64,000 nucleotides of DNA from Psilocybe azurescens (GCA_023853785.1 JAJIRX010000622.1:1116001-1180000); one strand, 5' to 3'. Shown: positions 24,190 through 36,361, counted from the first letter of the stretch. The notes: generated from the sequence alone by a model not told the origin. Translations and numbers: made by a program.

Positions 24190-26100
24190 TAGCAATGAGC
24201 GATATATCCGCTTGTCTCTATAAAGTCACGATTGGTACGTGTAACCATACCCTTCTTGTACCGTGTTAACCCGCCTCAAGTCGCCCATTTCTGGGTGCAA
24301 ACGATGGAAACAACAATATAATGATTCTCGTTCCCTAAGTGGCACTGCCATAATTGTGATGGACGAATACATGATAATATGAACGAAACTTGGAACGAAT
24401 CGATATGGAAACACTTGTCTTCCCATGGTAGACCAGCTTGTTTCAAAGACTTTTCCAATAACGAACGTTGAGCATCGTATGGGGTGATTGTCAGGAACGA
24501 TTTCTTTTGTTTAACCAGCTGTCTTAATACTTTCAACAAGGCATGGGCTTCTCGAGTATTCTGGTAAAACGGTTAACCGACGGACCAATCCAGCTGGAAC
24601 ATTGAAATTTTTCAGTTCCAGTTGGAACGTCGATAAACCTACAAGATGAAGGGTCTGAAACAGGGTCTTGACTTTGAAGGAGGCCCTTGTAGACATTGTC
24701 TAATATGCAAGCCGCTGTCGCCAGCAGCATCCGACCTGAAATTGACATAATCGGTTCATACCCACAATTGCAAGCACCGGACTAACATTGCGTATCCAGA
24801 AATAGTGTATCCTTACGGAGATGAGATTTCTCAAAGATGTTCTCTATGCCAAAAATATCTTGTGAGCAATGACTGAAATTGACAAATATAAGCATGATGG
24901 CAGAGAGAACGTGTACCGCACGCAACTCACGTTACTTTTCATCTCCAATGAAGACCATTTGGCGAAGAGTAGCACGAAATTGAAGCAACATTAATAGGTA
25001 GTCTCCATTTCGATTTGACTCGCTTCATCAAGATTTACAGTTCGAAGAGGTACAAGCGAGTGGTTGATGTCAACTTCCTGCTTGAAAGCATCGATAGCGT
25101 ACACAGAATCGCCCTGGACGTCAGAAACACCCTTTCGGCCTGTACAAGGTCTTCCGGGGATTCGTCTGAGTTGATGATGTTGCTTAAAACCTTCTTACAG
25201 AGGTGAACGTGTCTTATGGTTAGAAATGAGTTCAGACAGCATAGAGGTTAGCAGAAAGCTGAAATATACCAGTCAAAATGGAAGTCCTTCGCGCCTAAAT
25301 CACTACTATTATGGCGTCAACAGACAAACATGTCACTATGTGGCTCGCTGCTCATTCACATGTTGCTATGAAGAATATTGCAGAAAAATTAGCTTCTGCC
25401 GACTTCCTCGACTTTAAGATTCGCCGCCGCGATGGCAATGGGTTTACCTGTACCAGGTGGTCCATGGACAAGGACAATGCGGCGGGTAGTATCATTGTGA
25501 GGATGGCTTCAATTACTTTCTTCTGCGATTGATAGGCCGGAAGACACGGTTCTGGAATTCTGAGACACGCGATATGCCTTTTCTTGAGGTGGGAACCAAA
25601 TGATTTCTATGAAGGGATGAGAAATTCGGGGTTTTGGAGGGCGCGGAGCAGAAGGTCCGCCTTCAAAGCCTCTGCAGGACTAGGGTTGTTTCTTCCTACA
25701 GTTTCCACAGGTTTGAGAGAACCGCGCATGTGGCCACTGACTTCCAAGGTTACCGATCGCCCATGAACATGTAAAGTCCGAGTTCTGCAGGTTTTTGTCT
25801 TACCCTCGAGTTTGAATGTAACTTCAACGTTCTGGCGCAAGAAATATGAATTATTCAAAGGCACTAAAGGAAAAGATCACTTACTTGGTTGCTTTCGGTG
25901 CGCGACTCTCGTTTTGTACCTTTCCGAGCTAATAGACAGATTGCCCACTTCGTTACTGAGCTCGGATTTAAATTCATGCCTCATTCAAGCGAGCCTAAGA
26001 TTCGTCGTTTGATGCATGATATGAATCATTTTGGCGACAGATTGCACGATCTAAGAATTCATTCAACAAGTCATAAGTTTGTATTATCTTAAGGTTTCGG
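24190..26100 (-). pseudogene. Decayed UPF1-like helicase copy with internal inversion
   Basis: A degenerate relative of the helicase at 7.6-10.4 kb, on the same strand. Matching blocks on the minus strand are GRNNPSPAEALKADLLLRAL (about 25700), VLVHGPPGTGKP (25441-25475; the Walker A Thr is replaced by Pro), AKDFHFDW (about 25275), NIINSDESPEDLVQAERVFL and ILCTLSMLSS (about 25100-25190), NLDEASQIEMETTY (about 25010), FIGDEK, TPYDAQRSLLEKSLKQAGL with DKCFHIDSFQ (about 24420-24500), then a broken C terminus. Frames change repeatedly, with stops between blocks. The block matching QSNVAVKNIAEKL is on the opposite strand at 25341-25418, so a small inversion has occurred. Unlike the other copy it is not CpG-depleted. 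Confidence 0.8.
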
Positions 26101-26326
26101 GGAATTTGAAGCAGTAGCTGTCTCATCTGACTGGAGTCTTGGGTGTATCTGGGAGCATGCTTGTTGATGTAAGAGGGGAGTCAGAAGACATTTTATGTGA
26201 TGACCTTTGGTCGACATGAATGATGAGGACCCACGTGTCAGTATGTGTCACGACCTAAGGGCCCAGTCCGAATTCGTGTTTGCAAATTGTAGTGGTGCAC
26301 AACTTTACACCGTACCTCGATCCGAC
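26101..26326. other. Intergenic, PAM18 promoter expected
   Basis: Short gap between the helicase relic and the PAM18 start. No clear core promoter element seen. Confidence 0.35.
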
Positions 26327-26700
26327 ATGGCTACACCCGTCATACTTGGAGTAAGTGCCATTGCAGCTGCAGTCCTAGGGCGATCCATAGTCAAGAAAGG
26401 GCTGTTTGTGGGCAAAGGAGCGGCTGAACAATGGGTAAAGGGTGGCTTCAGAGCAAAGATGGACCGCAAAGAAGCCATTGCGATTCTGGGGTTGAAGTGA
26501 GTACTGCATTCCAAGTTCACAAAGCGTGTTTGTCTTACCAGAGTCGTAGGGATGGTCCAAAAATGCGTACGCAGTTGAAGGACGCACATCGTCACATTAT
26601 GCTTGCAAATCATCCGGATCGTGGGGGTTCTCCATACCTTGCAAGTAAAATCAACGAAGCAAAAGATTTACTGGATAAAACGGATGGAAGGGGTCGATAA
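26327..26700 (+). CDS. PAM18: PAM18/TIM14 J protein of the mitochondrial import motor
   Basis: Pam18 (Tim14) stimulates matrix Hsp70 in the presequence translocase-associated motor at the mitochondrial inner membrane. Two exons, 26327-26496 and 26550-26700, make about 106 residues, the usual size. The N terminus ([20 protein letters not shown]) is the membrane anchor. Next come [20 protein letters not shown] and the C-terminal J domain with the HPD motif ([20 protein letters not shown]). It is independent of the secreted-protein genes around it and appears intact. Confidence 0.93.
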
Positions 26701-28565
26701 ATCTCCTCATTTACAATGTGGGCATTCTCACCCTGTAAATTTACGCTTGTGCTTACTCCCTCCGTAGTCACCTCCACTATATATTTATTGAGTTCCCGTT
26801 CACTCTTATAATCGGCATCTATAATAACACCGCTTCTATGGAATCATTTTACAATTGGTCTCGTTCGACATGAAGTATCAAGACATACCATCAACTCGTT
26901 CGTTAGGACATTACATTTAACCAGCCCATGGAGCGGCGCTGCTTATTCAACCTCTTGAACATCGATGAGCTTAAAAATGCTGCTTTCATCAAAACCAATT
27001 CAAGAGGGTTTTTCGCGCTACACATTAAAATCCGACTAGATCTCCGTAAAGCTCAGCTTACTTCCATTGGACGCCAGAGATGTGTTGATAGGAATGACAC
27101 AAGTCCTCTAGACCACTGTAAGAAATCGACATTCCTCTCATTTTTCTCTGCATCTTCTGGTGCATTTTCCACTCAAAGATGACACTGACGTAAAGTGCTT
27201 GCGTTCTCGGAATCAAGAATATAACCCCATGCCTTGGTTACAAAGAATATGCTTGCTCCGGTTTAAGCACACTTCAATCACTCTTTTTCCTACATTCGCT
27301 TCGAATTGTGTTCAAGCTATTCTTGGGGGCCTATACTCTAATATATTATCAACGTTCTCCAACTCACCAATCTTAAGTTCCGCGTCCATTATCATACCCA
27401 CAAGAAGGTTAGACGTACGCAATGGATCTTCCGCTGTGTTTTGGCTGTCGGTTATGAAATGAAAGCCAATGTGGAGTCCGCAGGCACGCCGTCGAAATAA
27501 CTGTTCTGGAATAGGAGGTGGTCCTGAGACACTACTGACTTCTTTGTGTTGGTCTAAGAATCATGGTAGCTGCAAGTTCGCATTCGAAAAACGAAAATTG
27601 ACGTGGCACTACTTTGTGATAAGCATGCTGTGCAGTTGAAAGCAGGCGATGCGGCGTAAGGAAGGCGACCTACAAGTTCGAGGAGACACCGTCGGACTTT
27701 TCCACAGATATGCCAAGTATGTTCGGTGTAATTAGGAAGTTGCACCTTATTCAAGTTTGCAGTTAACGTCGTATGCAAAAATCCTTGTGTTTGTGAACTT
27801 CCAGAAAATCTTGCATTTCAGATTGATAAGGCCCTCTAAAATCGCAAAGCGGGCGGAGGATTATATGATGTTTCATTGCACGATGCCAAATCTTCAACAA
27901 AAACTTTCTGGGATGTGTTCGCAAGGAGGTCGGTCATAGGTTACAAACCATGTATCGAATGTGACAGAGATTCCAAACCCGAATTATCGACACAGTTGCG
28001 TCGATTGTACGCATTAAATCAGGAATTCCCGAGAATCCATACGAATTCTTTTCGAAGATATGCCGACCACATCCTTCCATCGATTCCAGAAACAACTGAG
28101 ATGCGTGCCACAGATAGCCAAGTCATCAGGAAAGAACTCTTTTGAACGACAAAGCGGACAACTGAACATGACAAGGACGTGAAAAACGTGAAGAAGAAGC
28201 CAGGCTGATGACATTGAAAGCAAGGTGAAAGTCTTGGTACTTTACTCAACTATTGCGATCAATTCCCACGTTTCTTATGAAGGCACATGGTGAACTATGG
28301 CGAGCCCTTGCGGGGTTTGACCTGGTTTACCGACAGAATCTTACAAAGTTCAAGTCATAGTTACCGAATAATTTTTCTTCGGAGAAAAAATCGACTCTAG
28401 GTGTCTGAACTCACCACCAGATACATGTTGTCCGAATTAGTCTTGGTGAAAGAAACCGCTTCCAGCCTCGACCCGAAATCGACCCTATCCGAAGCCCGAG
28501 TTCCATAAATTGACCCAATCCTAAAAATCTGAATCGTATCTTCTAAGAAGTTCTCAATTTTTAGG
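26701..28565. other. 1.9-kb region with no gene I can support
   Basis: Both strands hold only short open stretches without a recognisable family. A minus-strand stretch around 27310-27540 and another around 28020-28200 look vaguely protein-like, and could be an eroded F-box or LRR gene, but I found no motif to support that. Confidence 0.4.
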
Positions 28566-29726
28566 ATGCTCCAATTCATTGCATCAGCCACGACGCTTCT
28601 TACGTTTGTTCTCGCAGCATCTGCGATCCCCCAAAGGAACACTCAACCTGCTCTTCCCGTCATCACCGACCCTCCTCCGGGGTTCAACATGTACGTACAT
28701 ATCAAAACTTACCGCGTTAATTTCGCTAATATATTTAATTTTATTGTTGATTCTAGTACTAGCCTTGGCGTCAATGGATCTGGTTGTCCTCCTGGTTCCA
28801 CCTACCACCTCTTGAGTGGTAAGTCTAAGTAGTCTAGTAAAGCTTGATGGTCTATCTCACAAAACCATTCAGCTGATAAGAGCTCGGTGACGGTTACTTT
28901 CAGTAATTATTATGCTGAAGTCGGCCCCGGAATCCCAATTAGCGCAAATCGCAAGAATTGTCAGCTTACTTTCGGTGTTCAGTATGAATTCCCTCTCCGA
29001 TCACCACGAATATAGACTGACAATTGCTCGGTGAAAAGGGTTCCAGGAGGCTTCTCTTTCGGACTTGCCACGGTCGACTATGTGAGTATGCTGTATCATT
29101 TATTCAACGCGTTTTTAACCGGGATTATCTTCTCAGCGAGGATACTATCAGCTGGACAGCAAAGTGACTGCAGCTCAGCAATCCACCTACTACTGTGAGT
29201 CTCCAGATTTATCTCACTTCGAAAGTCAAACTCACGACTGGCACTACAGTCCAAGGACAGTTACAGCAAGGTTCTCGAGTATAATACTTATTTTCCAGCT
29301 TTCCGAATCTGAGCTTTAGTATTTAGCGACCGCCCGCTCTGATCTCGTCGGACCTGTAGACGGTATGGCCGTTAATAGAACATTTTCGATTGGTCGTGCT
29401 AATGGCATTATCAAGGCGCCGACTACACCTACCGCGATGCATTCGACCTTGTCTCCACAGTTGTTTCACCTTGCGGAGCCAGCACTGTACTCAACGTCGT
29501 TAGTGATCTGAGGGCCAGTAACACCAAGAACACAAAGGGTAGCGGTTATATTGCCACGGATTCGGTCAGCATTTCTATACTCCCGAATTCCAAAACAAAG
29601 CTGATTGATACAATATTAGATTGATACGGCGCTGAAGCAGGTGGGAGAAGAATTTTATTTATGAATCCTTCTGCGTTGCTAAATAATTTGTTTTAGACCT
29701 TCGGATTTCAATGGCTCAAGTGTTAA
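28566..29726 (+). CDS. Secreted DUF4360 family protein, copy 1
   Basis: A small secreted protein of the DUF4360 family, function unknown. The start at 28566 gives a signal peptide (MLQFIASATTLLTFVLAASA), then SLGVNGSGCPPGSTYHLL, VTFSNYYAEVGPGIP, NRKNCQLTFGV, VPGGFSFGLATVDYRGY and the closing GFQWLKC-stop. The Cys pattern and C-terminal W.KC are typical of the family. About nine short introns are needed, for example 28691-28756 and 29362-29417. A paralogue follows 800 bp downstream in the same orientation, so the pair arose by tandem duplication. The frame is intact as read. Confidence 0.85.
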
Positions 29727-30472
29727 GCGCCCGTCCGTGATCCTGAATTGTCTCTGTGTAGGAGTTTTCCTTTTTCCTTTTCTTTATTTCTTGGGTCGTA
29801 TTAGATAAATATCTATTTGATTTATACAATATACAATGCCTATTGATTCTTTTTCAATATATGCTGCAAATACGGAGAAGCCCAGGCCTCGAAATTCGAA
29901 TATCTAAAAATAGCCTTACGACGGACAATCGATTGCGGATTAACGAAGTCATTGATGTAGGTAGAGTTTCTAGGCATTGTATTATATTGAAATATGTGAT
30001 AAATAATACCGTTTATCTCTATGGATAATAATGCGGACAACCGGTTATTGTATGTTCTGGCATTTGTAAATCTAGACTCAAGACTTTGGTCTTGGCGGTA
30101 AATATAGTTTTCCAACAAGTTTTTCACATTTTTGATTGATTCTTAAGCTTCCTTTCAATCAAAAAGTAGATGGCCATTCAGTTTAATGTCGAACATCTTT
30201 CGGCAAAAACAACAGTCTCTCGGTCTCACTTGTGCTTCTTTTATGTCCTTGAGAGCTTCTGTTCCCATGTAGAAGGTCCGTACGGAGGTATCAAAGAAAC
30301 CATGTATTCAAAAATATCCGAGATATCTTCATTCAGAAAGCATATTGCAGACAGTGTGAAGATCTATTATGATCTGGTCCACTCAGCTGTTCCAAGATGT
30401 CTAGTTCAACTACGTTGTAAAAGTTTAGTAGCACACCTCAAACTCTGAATCCTTGTCACATTGACCTTCGGG
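29727..30472. other. Intergenic between the DUF4360 copies
   Basis: AT-rich spacer with the 3' flank of copy 1 and promoter of copy 2. No gene or clear repeat recognised. Confidence 0.4.
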
Positions 30473-30480
30473 TATATAAA
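30473..30480 (+). promoter_or_regulatory. TATA box of DUF4360 copy 2
   Basis: TATATAAA lies 51 bp before the ATG at 30531, a normal distance for a short-leader fungal gene. Confidence 0.6.
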
Positions 30481-30530
30481 GACGGCCAAATCCTTTGGAT
30501 ATCCTCATTCCTTTTCTCTCATTTTCCACT

Positions 30531-31607
30531 ATGGTCAAGATCACATTCTCAATTGCAGCAATTGCCTGTGCTTTGGCTATCAGCCCGGTTCTGTCAGCGC
30601 CTGCCGCTGGCATCTCCTCGGTCGCACCTCCTTCGGGTTTTGCCGTGTACGCCTTGACCCTTCATGATCACTGAAGGCATGTACTAACTAACTAGCTCGG
30701 ACACAGTACTAGTTTTGGGATAAACGGTTCCGGGTGCCCAGCCGGCTCCGCCAGCTACTTCATTGATGGTCAGAAACTGCATTGGAGACTATGTTCATAA
30801 CGCTGATCCGACTTTCATAAGATAAAACGGGACTAAATGTCGTCTATAGCAGCTTCTACGCAGAGGCGGGTCCTGGTGTTCCAATATCGGAGAACAGAAA
30901 AATTGCCAATTGACTTTGGGAGTTCGGTTAGATTTCTTGTCTCTCGTGCTCTTCTCGTTCTCTGAAAAGCTATCTCGTCAACAGTGTCCCAGCAGGATTC
31001 TCTTTTGCCCTCGCATCCACCCAAGTTGTAAGAAATATTCATATTTAAGCGCTAAACACTGGCTCTAATGCTACATTCGAAGAGTGGTTACTATTACCTC
31101 GACCCAGCCGTGACAGCTGCGCAGGAAACTCTGTATTATTGTGAGTGTTTGCAATTTAATAAGTCTCACTCTTATTCAACGGCGATCTCAGTCCAAGGTT
31201 CCTTGAGTCAAGGTATTTAATGGCTTGCGCGTATATATAACTCGACCAATAATATGAAATCAGGAAATGCAAGTCATAAATTAGTAGGCCCAGTGCCCGG
31301 TAAGTGCGAAGGCACAAGTCTCTACCCTCCTCTTTCTAACCCACAATACATCAGGGGACTATTACAACTATGGTTCAAGCTTCCCATTCATCACTTACTC
31401 TGCATGTGGTACCAATACAGTTCTAAACATCGGCACCAGCATTCGAGCGAGCAATACTCAAAATTCAAAGGGAAGCGGATATATTGCAACAGACGATACC
31501 AAAGTTTCACTCAGTCAGGTATGTATATCACCCTTGCTTGGAGTTGTGCTTTCACATTAAATTGTTTTATATCAAAGCTCTTCAACCTTGCATGGCAAGC
31601 TTGTTAG
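30531..31607 (+). CDS. Secreted DUF4360 family protein, copy 2
   Basis: Paralogue of the gene at 28566. The start at 30531 gives a signal peptide (MVKITFSIAAIACALAISPV), then SFGINGSGCPAGSASYFI, SSFYAEAGPGVPISENRK, VPAGFSFALASTQVRGYYYL, GDYYNYGSSFPFITYSACG and a C-terminal FNLAWQAC-stop. About nine short introns. At 30898-30902 the run of five A shifts the frame by one relative to NRKNCQL, which copy 1 reads intact; one more A would restore it. That is either a real null mutation or a sequence error. Confidence 0.82.
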
Positions 31608-31908
31608 TGGGTTTATAACGGGTTTATAACGGGGGCCTCGTATTATCACTCCGTAGTTACGCACGCACCGTCGTGAAAAATGTATTTCTACAGTCCAGTC
31701 AGCAAATAATGCACCTGGTGTTTTTTCTTCATCCATCGAATTTCAAGCTAAAGCATGATCCATCACTACTAAGTATTATAAACTTCAAAGAGGTCAGTCA
31801 CCGAGGTTCTTGCTTCGGATCTAAAATAGAGGTCCCGATCAGTCTTTGATCGCTGATTGATATGTACCACGTCGATCTTATCAGGCCAGCCAGTTTTCTA
31901 CATACACG

Positions 31909-32826
31909 ATGAGCACTTGGGACGCTCTACAACCGTCGAAACTTGGCACCAAAGAGTAGTACGCGAATTCTCAGACGCTCTTCTATAAGACATAACCTCA
32001 TGATACTTGCCCAAGCTGGGATAATGTCTATCAACAAGAACTTGAAAATTTCGAGGAAATCGGGGACGAAGGGAAATCTGGTCAGCTGTTTCTTCCTCAT
32101 TCCTGTTTTATACCTACCGAATACCCATAGGTTTGGAGAGGATAGCGTGGAGAAAATGGTAGAATGGGTGGTTAACAACGTCCAGCCCTCGAACAATGCA
32201 TCGATACTTGAGGTCGGCAGTGGTAATGGGACGTTACTATTTGGCCTCCTTGACGCCGGCTATGAACCCTCGACGTTGTATGGAATCGATTATAGTGCTG
32301 GTGCGGTCAAATTAGCAATTGGAATTGCGGAAACTCGAGGAGGATCAGCAATTACCTTCGCCGGATGCGACTTTCTGAACGAGGACCCTGTATCACCGAA
32401 GAATTCGAACAGTTCTGGGGGACGCAAGTATGGGATATTCTGCTCGATAAAGGAACTTATGATGCCATTGCATTGGGAAAAAGGATGAAGACGGGCATTC
32501 TCCTGCTGCAAAATATCCCAATCGCGTTTCCCGTTTGTTGAAACCAGGTGGTCTCTTTTTGATCACATGTCCGACGTTCTCCATTACCCAACGTTGCAAC
32601 CAAACACTGATATTTTCCTGCAGCATGCAACTTTACCGAAGATGAATTGAAAACGAACTTTGCCACTAACGACACAGGTCTAATTTACCAGTAAGATGCC
32701 ATGCCGATCTCAGCTATCTAATCACTCATGCGGCCTCTGGCTAGTTCTCGAATACAACATCCGACATTCACCTTTGGAGGACAGAAAGGAAGCGCTTGTT
32801 CCAGTGTAGCATTCCAGAAAATCTGA
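31909..32826 (+). CDS. EFM4/SEE1-like protein lysine methyltransferase (eEF1A)
   Basis: A class I SAM-dependent methyltransferase of the EFM4 type, which methylates a lysine of translation elongation factor 1A. The start at 31909 reads MSTWDALQPSKLGTKE, then an intron (31953-32020) to YWDNVYQQELENFEEIGDEG. The SAM-binding loop is ASILEVGSGNGTLLFGLL, with acidic motif YGIDYS and WDILLDKGTYDAIAL later. The end is IQHPTFTFGGQKGSACSSVAF. The frame slips once near 32388-32393 between the FAGCDFLNED and EEFEQFWGTQVW blocks; one base appears missing. The stop at 32824 converges on the NOM1 gene with only 43 bp between. Confidence 0.82.
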
Positions 32827-32869
32827 TTCCAGTGACACAAACATGCGGAATGAGAAAATAAGCAAGAAA

Positions 32870-35800
32870 TTACAATGTGGATATTAAGTCAACTCCAGTC
32901 CGCAATGTGTCCTTCGCCACGCCAATCGCCCAACGAAGGAATTTGTGCAAATCTTCAACAGAATTGGAGTTGTCTTTGAATGACTCTGAAAGGAAGTATA
33001 CAAGCCCCATGGCCAACGATTGAACTCTGGTAGCCTTGATAAAAATCTCTTCCACTGCATTCCGATTGCGCGTGAAGGTTATGTTTTGAATATCGGAAGT
33101 AAGAAGAGGTGTTGCTCTTTGGCTGTTGATAAAAACTTGGATAAAGAACTCCTTGAGGAACACACGCGTTCTTGGTTTGAGCGTCGTAAAGTCCACAGGC
33201 TACAAATTCCACAATCAGATTTTTATCACAAAATCGAAGTGCAACTCAAATCATACCTTCAAAATCAACATAGTCAGGCAATCCTTGGCAATCCACCATG
33301 CATATGCTTTGGCCACGTTTTGCAAGCGAACATCTGATACACTTTTGACATCGAAGCCGTCATCTTCTTTGATATTCTTGATGATAGCGGCCCCGCCAAC
33401 CGTTGTTTCGCCAAGGTCTCGCAGAAAATCCCACAAGCCAAATTGCAACGTTATTTTGTAGGCATGTGATGTCCGACATAACTGCTGGCAAACCAGGGAG
33501 TAATACGGATTATAAGACCTCTCCTGTAGTCTTGAGGTTAGTAAAAGGAGATGCAATAGATGAACAGATGTATACATTGCCACAACAATGCAGTATGACC
33601 CGAATGATTTCACGCTGTTGGACCTCCGTAAGGTTAAGTTGCGACAACCGTTCGTATGCATCGACATAATCCTGGTCAAACAGTATTTTTAGCACAGAAT
33701 CTTAATGGAAATTGTGCGAACTTACATCGCTGCTCATTAGAACCACGAAGATGCCCCGACGAATATCAGTATTCATCCCTTGAGAGCGGGCGAGTTTGAC
33801 AAGATCAGCAGATTCGCTGTGCGTTTGGCTTTCTTCTTTCGCGTGCGCTGTTGATTTGGCAAATTCATCGTGTTTCTCGATTAAAGGGTCCCCTTGCCAT
33901 GCAGCACCGACCAACCACCATTTGCCCTTTGTTTCGGAGGAATGCAGATCTTCAAGCGACACGTGCAATGGTTCATGGGCTAGAACTACGATACACATCG
34001 CAAAAAGATTAGAAAAAGCTATTGTGACAACACAATAGGATCATACCGTGCTTTGTCTTCCTGAGACCCGAGAGGAACTTCTTCATCCTTTCTACAGCAG
34101 CACCACCCTGGTTTTGGGTCGCGTTCCTTTTAAGTTTATTGTTCTTCAGGTTTGTGAGGGTCTCGACCATAAAACGAGTACGAGAGCTTCTCTGAGCTAA
34201 GCACACTGAATAATAAAAGGCACAAGCAATGTGCATACCTGACGGCATCATCTGCAGTTGTTAATTTGCCTTGTATAATATCGATGATGTCTTTCAAGGC
34301 AGAAGGATCGTCCTGCCTGAGTTGCTGGCCGGAGTCTACCAGACGATGTCAGTCTTTACGCGGCTTGGCGCTTTCGGAAGAGAAAAGTTACATACTCCGT
34401 ACAGTTTTGAGAAGCAATTCGACTGTGAATTCTGTCAGATCTTCTGAAAGAAGGGCACGGATAATATCGAAGACAAGCACAGCGGAGATGACTTGAAAAT
34501 TATACAACTCCGATATCAGCACAAGCAGATTAGAGCATTCTTTGCCGTCGTTCTCGGCAGCTTTTGACGTATCTGAACGGAATTGTTCATAATGATGTTC
34601 ATAAGACGCCACGACAGCCTGAACGAAGTGAGCGGCTGTGTAAAATAAGTAAATTGTTGTTAAATAGTTTAGTGAGTTCATACCAAATTCCACACCGACG
34701 ACCTTGTGCAGGCTAGAGACAAAAGCGGCATGCAACACCACGTAAGAGTCAAGGAGAGATGAGTGGCTAGATATTCCGCTGATAATAAGCGTTGTCAAAG
34801 TCGAGGTTACGTCTGGTATACGATGAGTCCTGTCCAGATGCAAAAAAAGTTCGAAGTAGCACACCATTTCTGCGATGTTCTCTGTAAACTCCTTCGAAAC
34901 TATCAATAATTGACGCGATGTTTTGCTCCGTCATCCTGAGAGAAAATAAGAGCTTAGATCGACACGAAACTTCAATGTAAATACCTATTTAGAAGACCTT
35001 TTAATTGCTTTGTTAGCTTTTGGATCACTTCAGAAGTTCCTTCATCTTGTGCCCGTTGGGCATTACGCAGATGCGGCGGTACGTATGCACCTGTTATGAA
35101 AAAGAAGATCATCGGCCGAGAGTGATAAAGTGAAAAAACATCGAAGCTAACCTTTCGGTGCTGACTTTGGTTCAGATGGACCAGCTTGTTGTTCCTCGAC
35201 GTCTTTTATAGATTCTTCATCACTATCATCTTGATCAATGCCATGCCATTCATCTTTGTAAACATCTTCATCAGACAGATTTGAAGAATCAACTCCTAGA
35301 GTTTCTTCTTCGTCGTCAATATTACTCGGCTGGGTTCATAAGTCAATTTGGTTCATCAACGATACACACACCACATACCTCTGACTTAGATGGCAAAAAT
35401 GAGTCCGCCCAGTCCATGAGATCTATCCGACCATAATAAGCAATAGATCGGGGAGGGAGCATCGAGACGAGCAGGGATACATACCATCTAGCCCATCATC
35501 CTCTTCTGCACTCTTCGCCTTTCGTTTTGCACCCTTCTTGACGCCAAGTTTAGATTCTAAAAGGGCAATATATTTTTCCTCCTTATCTTCTGCAGGTGTT
35601 TTGGGGGTAGGTGTCTTTTTCACTAGCTTTTCCAGGGCCGATGATTTTGCAGTTTTAGAGAGGTGAGGTTTGGAAACAGGTTTTGAACTGGACGGGGTTG
35701 ATCGGGTTTCTGCTTTGAAACAAGGACAACATGCTTGTCTTCCACGTCCTTCACAGTGTTGGTTTGCCGAGGTTTTTGTACTGCGGCGAGTCCGTATGTT

Positions 35801-36065
35801 CTTCCTCGGCAACCCGTTTCTTTAGATTTGTCCCATGAGAAAAATATTCCGCCCTTTTCTGTTTTTGAATTGTACGTTCTTGTTTTCTGGTTTCTTTGCG
35901 AGAACTATGGGAATGGCGCCAATTCTGAGGGCGATCATTGGCTGAATGACTTTGAGGATTTCCAAGGATGCGTCCTGAAGACAAGAACGTACCAGTAGAT
36001 CCTTCAAGTCGTTGTTGCAAGCTTTGTGGCAACTTTGTGGTAGAAGTTTTCTTCCTTATAGGCAT
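32870..36065 (-). CDS. NOM1/SGD1, nucleolar MIF4G-MA3 protein
   Basis: Nucleolar protein needed for 18S rRNA maturation and small-subunit assembly. The start at 36065 gives a basic, low-complexity N terminus. An acidic region with GLDDLMDWADSFLPSKSE follows, then GAYVPPHLRNAQ just before the MIF4G domain, the hallmark of this family. The MIF4G part includes QNIASIIDSFEGVYRN and LLVLISELYNFQVISAVLVF. The MA3 part includes RRGIFVVLMSSDDYVDAYERL, LTEVQQREIIRVILHCCG, then YKITLQFGLWDFLRDLG and AYAWWIAKDCLTMLILKPVD. It ends GVDLISTL-stop. About twelve introns. The junction after RVAEEEHTDSP (about 35790) is uncertain. An in-frame ATG at 36167 would add 34 residues; I prefer 36065. Confidence 0.88.
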
Positions 36066-36241
36066 TTCAAGAGATTCCGCTCCCGGTGATTGAGGTCGTA
36101 AACTACAGTGAGCACGGGCGGTTTGGGGGAACTTGAACGTAAGTAAGAGAGTTTTGCAAAGGTGCAAGGGCTAATTTAACGCGATTGGGATCGAAAAAGC
36201 AACCTGCTGTTGGTATTTACACGGTGTAAAGTCCATTCATC

Positions 36242-36341
36242 GGCCTAATGGTCTAGTAGTATGATACGCGCTTCGGGTTCTACCCGCTTCTTAAAGAAGC
36301 AAAGATGTGCGTGGTCCCGGGTTCAATTCCCGGTTGGGCCC
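36242..36341 (+). tRNA. tRNA-Pro (anticodon CGG) with intron
   Basis: Acceptor arms GGCCTAA and TTGGGCC pair over seven positions. The D arm has GGTCTAGTAGTATGA, and the B box GGTTCAATTCC gives a perfect T arm. Anticodon stem CGCGC/GTGCG closes a loop TTCGGG..T, so the anticodon is CGG (Pro). An intron of about 28 nt follows position 37, the normal site. It begins 176 bp upstream of the NOM1 start, on the opposite strand. Confidence 0.9.
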
Positions 36342-36343
36342 TC

Positions 36344-36348
36344 TTTTT
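36344..36348 (+). terminator. Pol III terminator of tRNA-Pro
   Basis: A run of five T directly after the tRNA 3' end. Confidence 0.7.
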
Positions 36349-36354
36349 CTTCGT

Positions 36355-36361
36355 CTAACAT
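36355..36361. repeat. Left target-site duplication CTAACAT
   Basis: Identical to the 7 bp at 39006-39012, directly outside the opposite inverted repeat. Confidence 0.8.

Noticed and set aside
25311..25532. Plus-strand gene at 25.3 kb
   Set aside because: Its sequence matches a helicase core block and is explained by a small inversion within the minus-strand relic.
24190..26100. Gamma-toxin-like partner next to the killer-toxin-type chitinase
   Set aside because: The neighbouring sequence is a helicase relic; no small secreted toxin-like gene was found on either side.
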